DNA from: Bdellovibrio sp. CG22_combo_CG10-13_8_21_14_all_39_27
GTDB lineage: Bacteria; Bdellovibrionota; Bacteriovoracia; Bacteriovoracales; Bacteriovoracaceae
NCBI GenBank assembly: GCA_002786715.1
Contig: PCTW01000084.1
Coordinates: forward strand, 231,663 to 295,662
Direction of reading: 5' to 3'
Length of the DNA: 64,000 nucleotides
The position numbers and the translations under genes were made by a program. The notes below the pieces were generated by a model. That model ran no database searches. It was not told where the DNA came from and saw nothing but the letters and a program-made list of their open reading frames with translations. This document shows positions 1 through 8,707 of this stretch, one piece after another (the first letter of the stretch is position 1; every line of letters starts with the position of its first letter).

Positions 1-682
1 CGAGTGTGGATAAACCCTTTATATATTGGTTTGAAAAATCAGGATTCTGTTTCATAAAATGAAGACAATCAATACCACCTTTCGAAAAAGCAATAAGCCA
101 TAAACGTTTATGGGGATGAGATTCAATATATTTGAACAACGTCTCCTTGATCGAAGTAGCATTGATTTGACTATCAAGTGTTCCGTCAACGGTGGCGACG
201 ATATAATCTGCTTTATGATTTTCCTTAAGAAATTGGGCAGATCTTTCAAATGCCGCAGTAGAAAAAAGCTCGTTGAAAACGCCGGGTACGAGAACAATAA
301 CATCTTGAAGTTCTGGACAAGGTAAGTCGAGCAAAGGCTTTTTATTTTCATGCTCCAAAAACTTATATTTATAAATGGCCCGAAAAATATCTTGAAAAGT
401 CGAAACTGTGGAATGAATTTTTTTACCTGATCTGATCGAACTCAGCAAATCAAGGTCTCTATCATCTAGAGCAATTTTGTATTTTTCAGAAAGACCTTTT
501 GAGCGAATAATTGTACTTCCTGCTGCTCGAGATGCCCAAACGAGGGCCAGAATGAGATTGCGCAATTTAACAGCTAGAGACTTATCTATATTTTGATCTT
601 TAAAAATAGAGTCCAACTCCTCTTTGATAGAGGATAATGACTTTCTTAATTGATCAGCGTAGAATTTACTCACAAATAACAT
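1..682 (-). CDS. Partial alpha/beta-hydrolase-like protein (5' part only)
   Basis: Open leftward frame that runs off the left edge, 227 codons seen from an ATG at 680-682. The first ~115 residues are helical and unremarkable; from about residue 130 the translation shows a beta strand (DVIVLVPGVFNEL), then IVATVDG, and then AFSKGG around residue 207. This is the layout of an alpha/beta hydrolase: first core strand, and a nucleophile elbow of the form small-x-Ser-x-Gly. The rest of the catalytic triad would lie beyond the window. Substrate cannot be told. It diverges from mtnP with about 40 bases between the starts. The ribosome-binding site is weak. Coding potential is clear; the family call is moderate. 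Confidence 0.7.
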   Translation of the reverse strand, partial: MLFVSKFYADQLRKSLSSIKEELDSIFKDQNIDKSLAVKLRNLILALVWASRAAGSTIIRSKGLSEKYKIALDDRDLDLLSSIRSGKKIHSTVSTFQDIFRAIYKYKFLEHENKKPLLDLPCPELQDVIVLVPGVFNELFSTAAFERSAQFLKENHKADYIVATVDGTLDSQINATSIKETLFKYIESHPHKRLWLIAFSKGGIDCLHFMKQNPDFSNQYIKGLSTL

Positions 683-722
683 TTTACGTTCTTTTGAATT
701 GATATAGCAATTGGGAGATATT

Positions 723-1565
723 ATGGCCGGACAAATAGGTATCATTGGTGGAAGTGGAATTTATTCGCTCGAAACTATCAAGATTATCAAAGAACATATA
801 GTCGAAACCCCTTTTGGTAAACCGAGTGATGCAGTAATTGAAGCAAAAATAGAAGACACAACTTGTTTCTTCCTTGCTCGCCATGCCCGAGGTCATAAAA
901 TACTTCCTCATGAAGTTAATTATCGTGCAAATATCTATGCACTTAAATCCCTTGGGGTTGAGTATTTAGTATCCGTTTCCGCTGTAGGTTCTCTAAAAGA
1001 AGAACATGCACCTACAAAATTTGTGCTACCCGATCAATTTATTGATTGGACTAAGGGTTTTAGAGAGAGAACTTTTTTTGGAAATGGAATAGTTGCTCAC
1101 GTCTCCGTGGCCAATCCAATTAATAAACAACTTCAAGAAATGATTGCTTATTGTTGCGAGGGATTAAATTTAAACTATTCTAAAGATGGTAGTTATATTT
1201 GTATCGAAGGACCTCAATTTTCAAGTAGAGCAGAGAGTAATATCTATCGCTCGTTTGGAGCTGACGTCATTGGTATGACAAACGTACCAGAATCTTATTT
1301 GGCAAAAGAAGCTGGTATGGCCTACTCAACCATTGCCATGGTTACTGATTATGATTGCTGGAAAGAAGAGCACTGTACGGTGGAAGAAATCATGAAAGTA
1401 ATGGTTAAAAATAATCAAAATGCTCAATTACTCATTAAAAATCTCATTCCCTACCTAGATAAGAACAAGTTTAAGTTTGAAAAAGAAAATATTTTTGCTG
1501 TCATGACACCTGAAGATCGATTGACTAGCGATCATAAAGAGATTTTGAAAATACTACAATCATGA
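723..1565 (+). CDS. mtnP: S-methyl-5'-thioadenosine phosphorylase
   Basis: Cleaves methylthioadenosine with phosphate to adenine and methylthioribose-1-phosphate in polyamine/methionine salvage. The start is the ATG at 723, preceded by GGGAGA at good spacing; an in-frame TTG at 711 lies upstream of or within that site and is less likely. The 280-residue product has the nucleoside phosphorylase phosphate loop GIIGGSGIY at its N terminus, FLARHARGHKILP and NYRANIYALK in the middle, and EGPQFSSRAE and TDYDCW toward the end. The Asp-Tyr-Asp is the residue pair that selects 6-amino purines in MTAP over PNP. It sits where mraZ often stands, and its stop overlaps the rsmH start (ATGA). Confidence 0.9.
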   Translation: MAGQIGIIGGSGIYSLETIKIIKEHIVETPFGKPSDAVIEAKIEDTTCFFLARHARGHKILPHEVNYRANIYALKSLGVEYLVSVSAVGSLKEEHAPTKFVLPDQFIDWTKGFRERTFFGNGIVAHVSVANPINKQLQEMIAYCCEGLNLNYSKDGSYICIEGPQFSSRAESNIYRSFGADVIGMTNVPESYLAKEAGMAYSTIAMVTDYDCWKEEHCTVEEIMKVMVKNNQNAQLLIKNLIPYLDKNKFKFEKENIFAVMTPEDRLTSDHKEILKILQS

Positions 1566-2524
1566 TCAACAACTACACTGCCCATCAGCCAGTTCTTTTT
1601 GATGAAGTTATTTCTTCAATCAAAGACAATCTTAGTGACGATTACAAAATGGCTTTTGACTTTACCTTTGGTGGTGGTGGACACAGCTTTGGCCTTTTGG
1701 AGAACTTTCCAACTCTCAATCTGATTTCTTTCGATCAAGATCCCGAGGCACTTGAGAATGGCTGGAGAAATATAGCGGCAAAAAACTTGGGAGAGCGAAT
1801 AAAATTACTGAGTGGGAATTTTTCGCAATTTGATAATGTCTTAAGAGAAAATCAAATAACTAGCAATCCAGATGTTATTTTAATGGATCTCGGAGTTTCA
1901 AGCCATCACTTTGACTCACCAGGAAGAGGCTTTTCATTTAGGTTTGATGCTCCCCTTGATATGAGAATGGATTTTTTGAAAGGCCAAACAGCTGCTGATA
2001 TCATTAACTCTTTTTCAGCGGAAGAATTAAAAAGAATTTTTATCGATTTTGGCGAGATCTATAACTCAGAGGCTTTAATTGAAAGAATCATGATCAAGCG
2101 TCAAGCTTCGCCGATTTTAACAACCTTTGATTTGAAAGAATTAGTTTATCAGACTTGGGCGCCAAAAAAAGGCGTGAAAATTGATCCTTGTACTCAGGTA
2201 TTTCAAGCCTTGAGAATGGAAGTTAATCAAGAGTTGAAAGTCATAGAAGAGGTGATAAAAAAGGCTGCGCGGGTTATTCGCCCCAATGGCATTATCATGG
2301 CAATCACATTTCACTCCATTGAAGATCGAACGGTGAAGAATCTCTTTAAGGAGCTCGAAGAGGGTGAAACACCCTTTCAAATCGTGACAAAAAAACCAAT
2401 TATTCCATCAGAACAAGAAATTTCTAACAACAAGCGTTCAAGAAGTGCTAAACTTAGAGTAATTAAAAGAGTTTCTGAAAAGAAAAAGAAAAACAAGTAT
2501 CACCAATTTTCTAGGAAGGAATAA
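1562..2524 (+). CDS. rsmH: 16S rRNA (cytosine-1402-N4)-methyltransferase
   Basis: SAM-dependent methylation of C1402 in the ribosomal P site; usual first or second gene of dcw clusters. The 320-residue protein has motif I FTFGGGGHS (about residues 34-42), DLGVSSHHFD, the family signature GRGFSFRFDAPLDMRMD, FQALRMEVNQEL and ITFHSIEDR near the C terminus, followed by a basic tail. Length and motif order are typical. The start codon overlaps the mtnP stop, and its own stop overlaps the ftsL start by one base (TAATG), so the cluster is translationally chained from here on. Confidence 0.96.
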   Translation: MINNYTAHQPVLFDEVISSIKDNLSDDYKMAFDFTFGGGGHSFGLLENFPTLNLISFDQDPEALENGWRNIAAKNLGERIKLLSGNFSQFDNVLRENQITSNPDVILMDLGVSSHHFDSPGRGFSFRFDAPLDMRMDFLKGQTAADIINSFSAEELKRIFIDFGEIYNSEALIERIMIKRQASPILTTFDLKELVYQTWAPKKGVKIDPCTQVFQALRMEVNQELKVIEEVIKKAARVIRPNGIIMAITFHSIEDRTVKNLFKELEEGETPFQIVTKKPIIPSEQEISNNKRSRSAKLRVIKRVSEKKKKNKYHQFSRKE

Positions 2525-2820
2525 TGAAGATACAAAATTTGACAGAAAAATTTGGAGAAGTCATTTCTAGTGCCAACATTTTACCGCTAGTTCTTCTTTA
2601 TCTCATATTAGCAATTTCCTTTGTCCTATTTAGAATGAAAAATGTTGAGATGGATTATCGAATTCACGATATTTCAAAAGATATTCAAAAAACTATCAAT
2701 GATGGAAAAGACGTTAAAGCGAGAAAAGCTAATCTACTCTCAATTGAACGCTTAAGAAAACTTGCAAAAGAATTTGACTTGAAAGAGCCAAAACAATCAC
2801 AGGTAATATTAATTCAATAG
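2524..2820 (+). CDS. ftsL: Cell division protein FtsL
   Basis: Small bitopic division protein, 98 residues. There is a short cytoplasmic tail, one membrane segment at about residues 19-37 (LPLVLLYLILAISFVLF) and a periplasmic helical part that ends in the conserved-looking LRKLAKEFDLKEPKQSQVI, typical of FtsL coiled-coil ends. FtsL bridges FtsQ/FtsB to the FtsW-FtsI synthase. Sequence identity across this family is low, so the call rests on size, topology and its place between rsmH and ftsI. It is followed by ftsI after one base. Confidence 0.85.
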   Translation: MKIQNLTEKFGEVISSANILPLVLLYLILAISFVLFRMKNVEMDYRIHDISKDIQKTINDGKDVKARKANLLSIERLRKLAKEFDLKEPKQSQVILIQ

Positions 2821-2821
2821 C

Positions 2822-4735
2822 ATGGTTCACTTTAAAAAAAGAAGACTATTATTTGTTCTATCTGTCTTTGCTTTGGGCTATTGTTTCGTCATTGTAAAAG
2901 CCTTCAAAATACAAGTCGTCGATAGAACAACTTTAATCGATAGACTCAAGAGTCAAATTTTCAGAGAAGTTAAAGTCTTTCCAAGACGCGGAAACATTAT
3001 CGACAGAAATGGTAATCCCCTGGCCATCAATATTCAAACCTTTAGTATTTTTACGCTACCTAAGGAATTAGAAAATCCAACCGCGAGCTATAAAGAGCTC
3101 GTTAAAATTGTTCCAGAGCTCTCTTCATCTGACTTGCTTTCAAGTTTAAAAAAGAGAAAAAGATATACTTGGATTGCTAGAAAGATTTCTCTTCAAGAAG
3201 ATCAGGTAAAAAAGCTGAAAGATCTTAAAGGTATTTATTTAGAACCAGTCCCGAAAAGAGTTTATCCAAACAAAGAACTGAATGCACAACTTCTAGGATT
3301 TGTAGGTCTCGATAATACCGGGCTCTCCGGAGTTGAGTATCAATTTGATCAACTCCTAAGAGGAAAGCCCAAAATTTACAAATATGTCATTGATGCCAAA
3401 GGGCGCGCCATTAAGTTTGAATCGAGTGAAGTTGGAGATGATGCGCAAGACGTGCAACTTACGATAGACAAAGATATTCAATTTGTTGCTGAAAAGTTTC
3501 TAAAAGAAGCTGTAGATTCTAGTCAGGCCCAAAGAGGCGGAGTTGGAATCATGGATGCACGATCGGGAGAAGTTCTGGCGATGGCCAACTACCCTACTTT
3601 TGATCCAAATAATCCATCCGATAGCTCCTCCGAAAATCATCGTCTTGCTTATATTAGCGATCCGATTGAACCAGGTTCAGTTATGAAAGCACTTACAACT
3701 GCTTCAGCCCTTGAGCATAAAGTTGTTACCCCAGATACAAATTACTTTTGTGAGCGCGGAAAATTCAAAGTTGAAGATCATATTATTAATGAAGCCGATT
3801 CGAAAGAAAAGTTTGAGTGGCTTTCAGTCTCTGAAATCCTTGAGCATAGCTCTAATATTGGAACGACAAAAATTGCTTTTGATCTAACCTTTCCTCGTCT
3901 GAAAGAAACACTTCTCAAGTTTAATGTTGGGAATAAAACAGAGATTGAAATTCCCGGCGAATCAAAAGGTATTTTTTACGACTCTGATAATATTAGCCCT
4001 CTGGTTTTAAGTAATTTGAGCTTTGGTCAAGGTCTGGCCATGACTGGCATTCAGGTTTTAACCTCTTATGCGATCATTGCGAATGGTGGTTATAAAATTC
4101 AGCCAACAATTATTAAAGATAAAAATGTTGATTATAAGCCTGAGAAAGTGCTTAGTGATCAAACAGTAACTCAATTAACCGAAATGTTGGTTAAGGCTGT
4201 TGAGCAAGGCACTGGTTCAAATGCAAAAATTAAATATTTTAAAATAGCTGGTAAAACAAGTACGGCCCAAAAAATCAGTAAAACGGGTGGCTACAAAGGT
4301 TACATTCCTGGGTTTGCGGGATTTCCTGTGAACGTAGAGAATCCCTTTGTGATTTTTGTTTATGTTGATGATCCGAGAGGACATTATTATGGAAACCTCG
4401 TGGCGACACCAGTCTTTAGAAAAATTGCCGAATACATGCTTTTTAGAAACAATAATACAGATAAAGACTTTCATTACTTAACAAAGCCGGCCAACGACAA
4501 CTCTCTTGATATGGTTCAAGTCAAAAATGCTGCTACCCGATCAATGGGTGCAGGGACAGTTCCAGACTTCAGAGGACTTGATAAATCATCAGCCTATGAT
4601 CTTTCAGAAAAGTATGATGTTGGTTTGATGATTACTGGCGTTGGCATAGTTAAGGAACAATTTCCCAAGCCTGGCTCTCCCCTAAAGCCTGATACAAAAA
4701 TTGAACTTAAGTTTTCTCCACCAAAATATGAATGA
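2822..4735 (+). CDS. ftsI: Septal peptidoglycan transpeptidase FtsI (PBP3) with C-terminal PASTA domain
   Basis: Class B penicillin-binding protein that cross-links septal peptidoglycan with FtsW. The 637-residue protein has an N-terminal membrane helix (residues ~8-25), a pedestal/dimerisation domain with RRGNIIDRNGNPLA, and a transpeptidase domain with SVMK (Ser about 286), SSN (about 343-345) and KTS (Lys about 478). It ends with a single PASTA-like repeat beginning TVPDFRGLDKSSAYDL. A C-terminal PASTA domain is uncommon in gammaproteobacterial FtsI but frequent in deltaproteobacterial-type and Gram-positive homologues. The stop lies inside the murE start region (8-base overlap). Confidence 0.95.
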   Translation: MVHFKKRRLLFVLSVFALGYCFVIVKAFKIQVVDRTTLIDRLKSQIFREVKVFPRRGNIIDRNGNPLAINIQTFSIFTLPKELENPTASYKELVKIVPELSSSDLLSSLKKRKRYTWIARKISLQEDQVKKLKDLKGIYLEPVPKRVYPNKELNAQLLGFVGLDNTGLSGVEYQFDQLLRGKPKIYKYVIDAKGRAIKFESSEVGDDAQDVQLTIDKDIQFVAEKFLKEAVDSSQAQRGGVGIMDARSGEVLAMANYPTFDPNNPSDSSSENHRLAYISDPIEPGSVMKALTTASALEHKVVTPDTNYFCERGKFKVEDHIINEADSKEKFEWLSVSEILEHSSNIGTTKIAFDLTFPRLKETLLKFNVGNKTEIEIPGESKGIFYDSDNISPLVLSNLSFGQGLAMTGIQVLTSYAIIANGGYKIQPTIIKDKNVDYKPEKVLSDQTVTQLTEMLVKAVEQGTGSNAKIKYFKIAGKTSTAQKISKTGGYKGYIPGFAGFPVNVENPFVIFVYVDDPRGHYYGNLVATPVFRKIAEYMLFRNNNTDKDFHYLTKPANDNSLDMVQVKNAATRSMGAGTVPDFRGLDKSSAYDLSEKYDVGLMITGVGIVKEQFPKPGSPLKPDTKIELKFSPPKYE

Positions 4736-6131
4736 TAAAAAGAAACTACTAAAATGGTTCACGTCTGAACAAATTGATGAGATTCTCGTATCTGTTCACC
4801 AGCTTACAACGATTGCAGAAAATGCTTCCGTTGATGCCATTGTCTTTTACAAGCTGACATCGCCGACATCCGTGGAGCTTTTTAAGAATCGAATTACCAA
4901 TAGCAAAGCCCACTTTTATATTATTTCGTGTGATTTTGAAGTGGCCCTTGTTGAGAATTCAATTGTTGTTAATCAAAAAGAATTTGAAGAAATTCAAAAG
5001 ATATTTGTCAGGCTCATCTATCCGCTACATGAAGAAGTCAAACTTATTGGAGTAACTGGAACTAACGGCAAAACTTCCGTTGTTAATTATTGCGCTCATT
5101 TATTATCATTGATAAATATTCCTGCTCTTTGTATCGGCACAATGGGTATCAGTAATGGAAAAGAAGTTATCGTCGAAGATGCGATAAACACAACACCATC
5201 TTATGTCGATCTCATGGGGCTCGTTTTTAAATTCCAAGATCAATATAAGTATTTCTTTTTTGAGTTTAGCTCGCATGCTCTGTTTCAAAAAAGACTTTTA
5301 GATATTCCCCTGGACATGGCAGCTTGGACTAGCTTTTCTCAAGATCATTTAGATTTCCATAAAACGATGGAAGCCTATTTTGAAGCAAAGCTAATTATTT
5401 TTGATCATCTCAAAAATACAAAAGCAAAAGTAGTACTTCCAAAAAACGATGATTTCTCATACAAAATAATTGAGAATTCAAAATACAAAGAAAAAGTGAT
5501 CTTCACAAAATCTCTGGATATTGAAAAATCGAAAGTTCATTTTGTATTTCACCAGGGTTTTAATAAATCGAATCTCGAAATTTCACTTATGGTTTTAGCG
5601 CAATTAGGTTTAGATAAAATTTATGACTTAGATTTATCAGGCCTTATGCCTCCTTCGGGACGCTTTGAGATTGTAAAAAACGCAAACCGATATGCCGTAA
5701 TCGACTACGCCCATACACCAGATGCACTAGAAAAACTTCTTGGCTCTGTGCAGAAAACATTTCCAGACTCGAAGATTACCTTGGTCTTCGGATGCGGAGG
5801 AAACAGGGATGCTAAAAAAAGACCCATCATGGGCCATATTGCACAAAGGTTTGCGCACAAGGTTATAATTACAAATGATAATCCAAGAAATGAAGCACCT
5901 GAACAAATCTCCCAGGATATTCTCTCTGGAATCACAGACTTGAATCACGTCGAAGTTGTTCTAGATCGCAAGCTTGCAATCGAACAAGCCTTATCTCAAC
6001 AAAGCGAAAAAATAGTGGTTGTTGTGGCCGGCAAAGGACACGAAACTTATCAAGAAATTAACGGCCAAAGATCTGACTTTAGCGACAAGCAAGTCATTGA
6101 AAATTTTTACTTTTGCTCGCCGCAGAAATAG
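4728..6131 (+). CDS. murE: UDP-MurNAc-tripeptide synthetase (meso-DAP type)
   Basis: ATP-dependent addition of the third amino acid to UDP-MurNAc-L-Ala-D-Glu in the cytoplasm. I chose the ATG at 4728 (MNDKKKLLKWF), which overlaps the ftsI stop; a TTG at 4701 in the same frame is deeper inside ftsI. The 467-residue protein has the Mur ligase P-loop GVTGTNGKTS at about residues 108-117, EFSSHAL, SQDHLDFH, DYAHTPDALE, GCGGNRDAKKRP and, decisively, NDNPRNEAP. DNPR is the meso-diaminopimelate recognition motif, so the wall is meso-DAP based. About 70 bases separate it from mraY, where murF would usually be. Confidence 0.95.
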   Translation: MNDKKKLLKWFTSEQIDEILVSVHQLTTIAENASVDAIVFYKLTSPTSVELFKNRITNSKAHFYIISCDFEVALVENSIVVNQKEFEEIQKIFVRLIYPLHEEVKLIGVTGTNGKTSVVNYCAHLLSLINIPALCIGTMGISNGKEVIVEDAINTTPSYVDLMGLVFKFQDQYKYFFFEFSSHALFQKRLLDIPLDMAAWTSFSQDHLDFHKTMEAYFEAKLIIFDHLKNTKAKVVLPKNDDFSYKIIENSKYKEKVIFTKSLDIEKSKVHFVFHQGFNKSNLEISLMVLAQLGLDKIYDLDLSGLMPPSGRFEIVKNANRYAVIDYAHTPDALEKLLGSVQKTFPDSKITLVFGCGGNRDAKKRPIMGHIAQRFAHKVIITNDNPRNEAPEQISQDILSGITDLNHVEVVLDRKLAIEQALSQQSEKIVVVVAGKGHETYQEINGQRSDFSDKQVIENFYFCSPQK

Positions 6132-6143
6132 ATTCCTATTTGC

Positions 6144-6173
6144 TTTACATGAACCCGCTAAATTCGCTATAGT
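6144..6173 (+). promoter_or_regulatory. Candidate sigma-70 promoter for mraY
   Basis: TTTACA at 6144-6149 and TATAGT at 6168-6173 are separated by 18 bases. This lies in the only sizeable gap (70 bases) between murE and mraY, about 28 bases before the mraY start. Plausible internal promoter; not verified. Confidence 0.45.
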
Positions 6174-6201
6174 GGTCAACTATTAGATATACGGAATAAA
6201 T

Positions 6202-7278
6202 ATGCTCTACCATTTTCTTTTTCCTCTCAGCCAGGAATATTCGGTCTTTAATGTCTTCCGGTACATTACTTTTAGATCTATCGTGGCTTTCATCATTGCA
6301 ACCATGATCTCCATTATTTGGGGAAAACATTTCATTAACTTTATGAAGATGAAACAGTTCGGCCAAATTATTAGAGATGATGGACCTCAAACACATAAGA
6401 AGAAAGCAGGAACACCTACAATGGGTGGTATTTTTATTGGTGGAAGCATTCTTGTGGGGCTTTTAGTTTGTGGAAATTTCAATTCCTATCCCGTACTCAT
6501 GTGCCTTTTTGTTTTTATATCCTATTTTTGCTTAGGCTTTCTTGATGATTATCTAAAAGTGTTAAAAAAAGATACCAAAGGTGTATCTGGGAAGGGCAAA
6601 CTTGCTTGGCAATTTGTCACTTCAATCCTCGCCATGTTTTTCATGATTAAATATAACGTTATCGACACTCAGATCTATGTTCCTTTTGTAAAAGATGGAA
6701 TCATTGATATTGGAAATTTTTATATAATTTTTGGTGCGATCGTTATTACTGGATCAAGCAATGCTGTGAATTTAACAGATGGACTTGATGGACTTGCCAT
6801 TGGCCCGATTATCACGAGCTCTGTTGCTCTTGCACTGATCACTTACGTCAGTGGGCATAAAGAAATTTCGTCTTACTTATTTATTCCCTATATTGAAAAT
6901 ATCGGTGAACTAGCAGTTTTTGCAGCAGCTCTTATTGGTGCTGGTGTAGGCTTTCTTTGGTACAATTCGTACCCTGCTCAAATTTTTATGGGCGATGCAG
7001 GTTCGCTTTCGTTGGGCGGACTTTTGGGCACAATGGCCGTCCTTGCCAAGAGTGAATTCCTCTTTGTTATTATTGGAGGAGTTTTTGTTGTAGAAGCCCT
7101 CTCAGTAATTATCCAAGTAATATCTTTTAAAACTACGGGGAAACGTGTGTTCAAGATGGCTCCAATTCATCATCACTTTGAAATAACTGGTTGGCCCGAA
7201 CCTAAAGTTATTGTTCGATTTTGGATTATAAGCATTCTTCTCGCATTGTTATCTGTAGCTACTTTGAAAATGAGGTAA
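6202..7278 (+). CDS. mraY: Phospho-MurNAc-pentapeptide transferase
   Basis: Integral membrane enzyme that moves phospho-MurNAc-pentapeptide to undecaprenyl phosphate, making lipid I. The 358-residue protein has about ten membrane segments. Visible family motifs are DDGPQTHKKKAGTPTMGG, FLDDYLK with the catalytic aspartate pair, NLTDGLDGLA, YPAQIFMGDAGSLSLGG and APIHHHFE near the end. All are canonical. The start is an ATG 70 bases after murE with a possible promoter before it; murD follows after two bases. Confidence 0.97.
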   Translation: MLYHFLFPLSQEYSVFNVFRYITFRSIVAFIIATMISIIWGKHFINFMKMKQFGQIIRDDGPQTHKKKAGTPTMGGIFIGGSILVGLLVCGNFNSYPVLMCLFVFISYFCLGFLDDYLKVLKKDTKGVSGKGKLAWQFVTSILAMFFMIKYNVIDTQIYVPFVKDGIIDIGNFYIIFGAIVITGSSNAVNLTDGLDGLAIGPIITSSVALALITYVSGHKEISSYLFIPYIENIGELAVFAAALIGAGVGFLWYNSYPAQIFMGDAGSLSLGGLLGTMAVLAKSEFLFVIIGGVFVVEALSVIIQVISFKTTGKRVFKMAPIHHHFEITGWPEPKVIVRFWIISILLALLSVATLKMR

Positions 7279-7280
7279 AT

Positions 7281-8663
7281 ATGGACCGGTTTAAAAATAA
7301 GAAAGTTTTAATTGTTGGTATTGGCAGAACTGGATTTACTTTAATCAATTTTTTTAATCGCCTTGAATGCGATATAAAAGTTACTGATATAAAGCCGATC
7401 TTTGATTTGAATAAGGCCGTAAAAAAGCTAAAGAAAATTTCACCAAATCCTCAAATGACTTTCGGGGAACATAGAGACGAAGACTTTTTAGAAGCCGACG
7501 TCATTGTATTCTCATCTTCCGTTAGTCCTGATCTCCCTCAACTTCAATTGGCCCGTCAAAATGGCAAGCAAGTTTATAGTGAATTCTCGCTTGGATACAA
7601 GCTTTGTAAAAAGCCAATTATTGCTGTTTGTGGAACACATGGAAGAACAAGTGTTGCCCACATGGTCGGCTTCACTCTGAAGCTTGATGGTAAGAATGTT
7701 TTTGTTGGTGGAACGAGCGACAATCCGTTTATCGAATACGCCATGCTACCTAATAAAGATGAAACTGATTACGTAGTGGTTGAAGTTTCTGCCGTTCAAA
7801 TGAGAAGCCTAGAAGGCTTTCATCCTAAAGTTGTGGTCTTCACTGACATTGGTGAAAGTTATCCCCACGAGCATTTCAAGTCCGTTGGCGAGTATTTAGA
7901 AACAAAATTATCAATTATTAAGAACCTTTCACCTGATGACACATTGGTTGTAAATTTTGACAAGCTCGCAACAAACACGTTCTTTAGAAATGCCAACTGT
8001 CAGACATATTGGTATTCAAGAAGATCATTTGTAACTCTTGGAGTAATGAACGAAATTCAAGGAACACATTTTCACGAAAGAAGAATCCATTCAAATATAA
8101 ATTATCATTCCGAATTCAAAGTGAATCAAATGCGTATTGTCGGTCAAAGTAATCGTGAGAACATGCTTGCTGCGATCACCGTTTGCAAGTCTTTGGATGT
8201 CGATGATAAGGCCATACAAAAATGCATTGAGAAATTTCCAGGAATACCTCACCGTCTTGAGTTCTTAATGGAGAAAAATGGAGTTTCTTTCTACAACGAT
8301 TCAAAGTCTGAAACGATGGAAGAGTTGGTAGAAAGCATTAGCTCTTTTAAAGATCCAGTTATCTTAATTTCTGGTGGAAAAGATAATGAAGAATTAGAGT
8401 ATGAAAAATATGCGGATGATATCATTAAGCATGCGAGGGTTTTAGTTCTTGTTGGTGAAACAAAAGAGCGAATGAATCGGGCCATGGGTCTTCATTCACA
8501 AACCTTTGTGGTTGGCTCATTTGAAGAATCAGTCCTTTTTGCTTACCAAAAGAGCAGAACTGGTGACTATATAGTTCTTTCACCAGGGAATCCCGCGACA
8601 GATTTCTTTAGAGATTTTGAAGAAAGAGGAACTTATTTTAAAAAGTTGGTCTATCAACTCTAA
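7281..8663 (+). CDS. murD: Divergent UDP-MurNAc-L-alanine--D-glutamate ligase
   Basis: Expected to add D-glutamate to UDP-MurNAc-L-Ala. I use the ATG at 7281, with GAGG just upstream; an in-frame TTG at 7221 would lie inside mraY. The 460-residue product starts with VLIVGIGRTGF, a MurD-type Rossmann N domain, and ends with LSPGNPATDFFRDFEERGTYF, which matches the MurD LSPACASxDxFxxxxxRGxxF block. The central ATPase region is odd: the P-loop reads GTHGRTS (about residues 117-123) with Arg for the invariant Lys, and the usual TNxxxDHLDRH stretch reads TDIGESYPHEHF. NDSK and the TK of the carbamylated lysine segment remain. Position between mraY and ftsW supports MurD. Confidence 0.85.
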   Translation: MDRFKNKKVLIVGIGRTGFTLINFFNRLECDIKVTDIKPIFDLNKAVKKLKKISPNPQMTFGEHRDEDFLEADVIVFSSSVSPDLPQLQLARQNGKQVYSEFSLGYKLCKKPIIAVCGTHGRTSVAHMVGFTLKLDGKNVFVGGTSDNPFIEYAMLPNKDETDYVVVEVSAVQMRSLEGFHPKVVVFTDIGESYPHEHFKSVGEYLETKLSIIKNLSPDDTLVVNFDKLATNTFFRNANCQTYWYSRRSFVTLGVMNEIQGTHFHERRIHSNINYHSEFKVNQMRIVGQSNRENMLAAITVCKSLDVDDKAIQKCIEKFPGIPHRLEFLMEKNGVSFYNDSKSETMEELVESISSFKDPVILISGGKDNEELEYEKYADDIIKHARVLVLVGETKERMNRAMGLHSQTFVVGSFEESVLFAYQKSRTGDYIVLSPGNPATDFFRDFEERGTYFKKLVYQL

Positions 8664-8707
8664 GGTAACTCTTTTAATCGACGCAGGTATGCTGTAAAAT
8701 CATTGTT

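Noticed and set aside
110-325. Rightward 71-residue frame and leftward 99-residue frame near the left edge
   Set aside because: Both lie inside the open leftward hydrolase-like frame that runs from 682 off the edge; that frame has protein-like motifs and these do not.
7221-7280. Upstream TTG start of murD inside mraY
   Set aside because: The ATG at 7281 has GAGG before it and gives the normal start VLIVGIG at residue 9.
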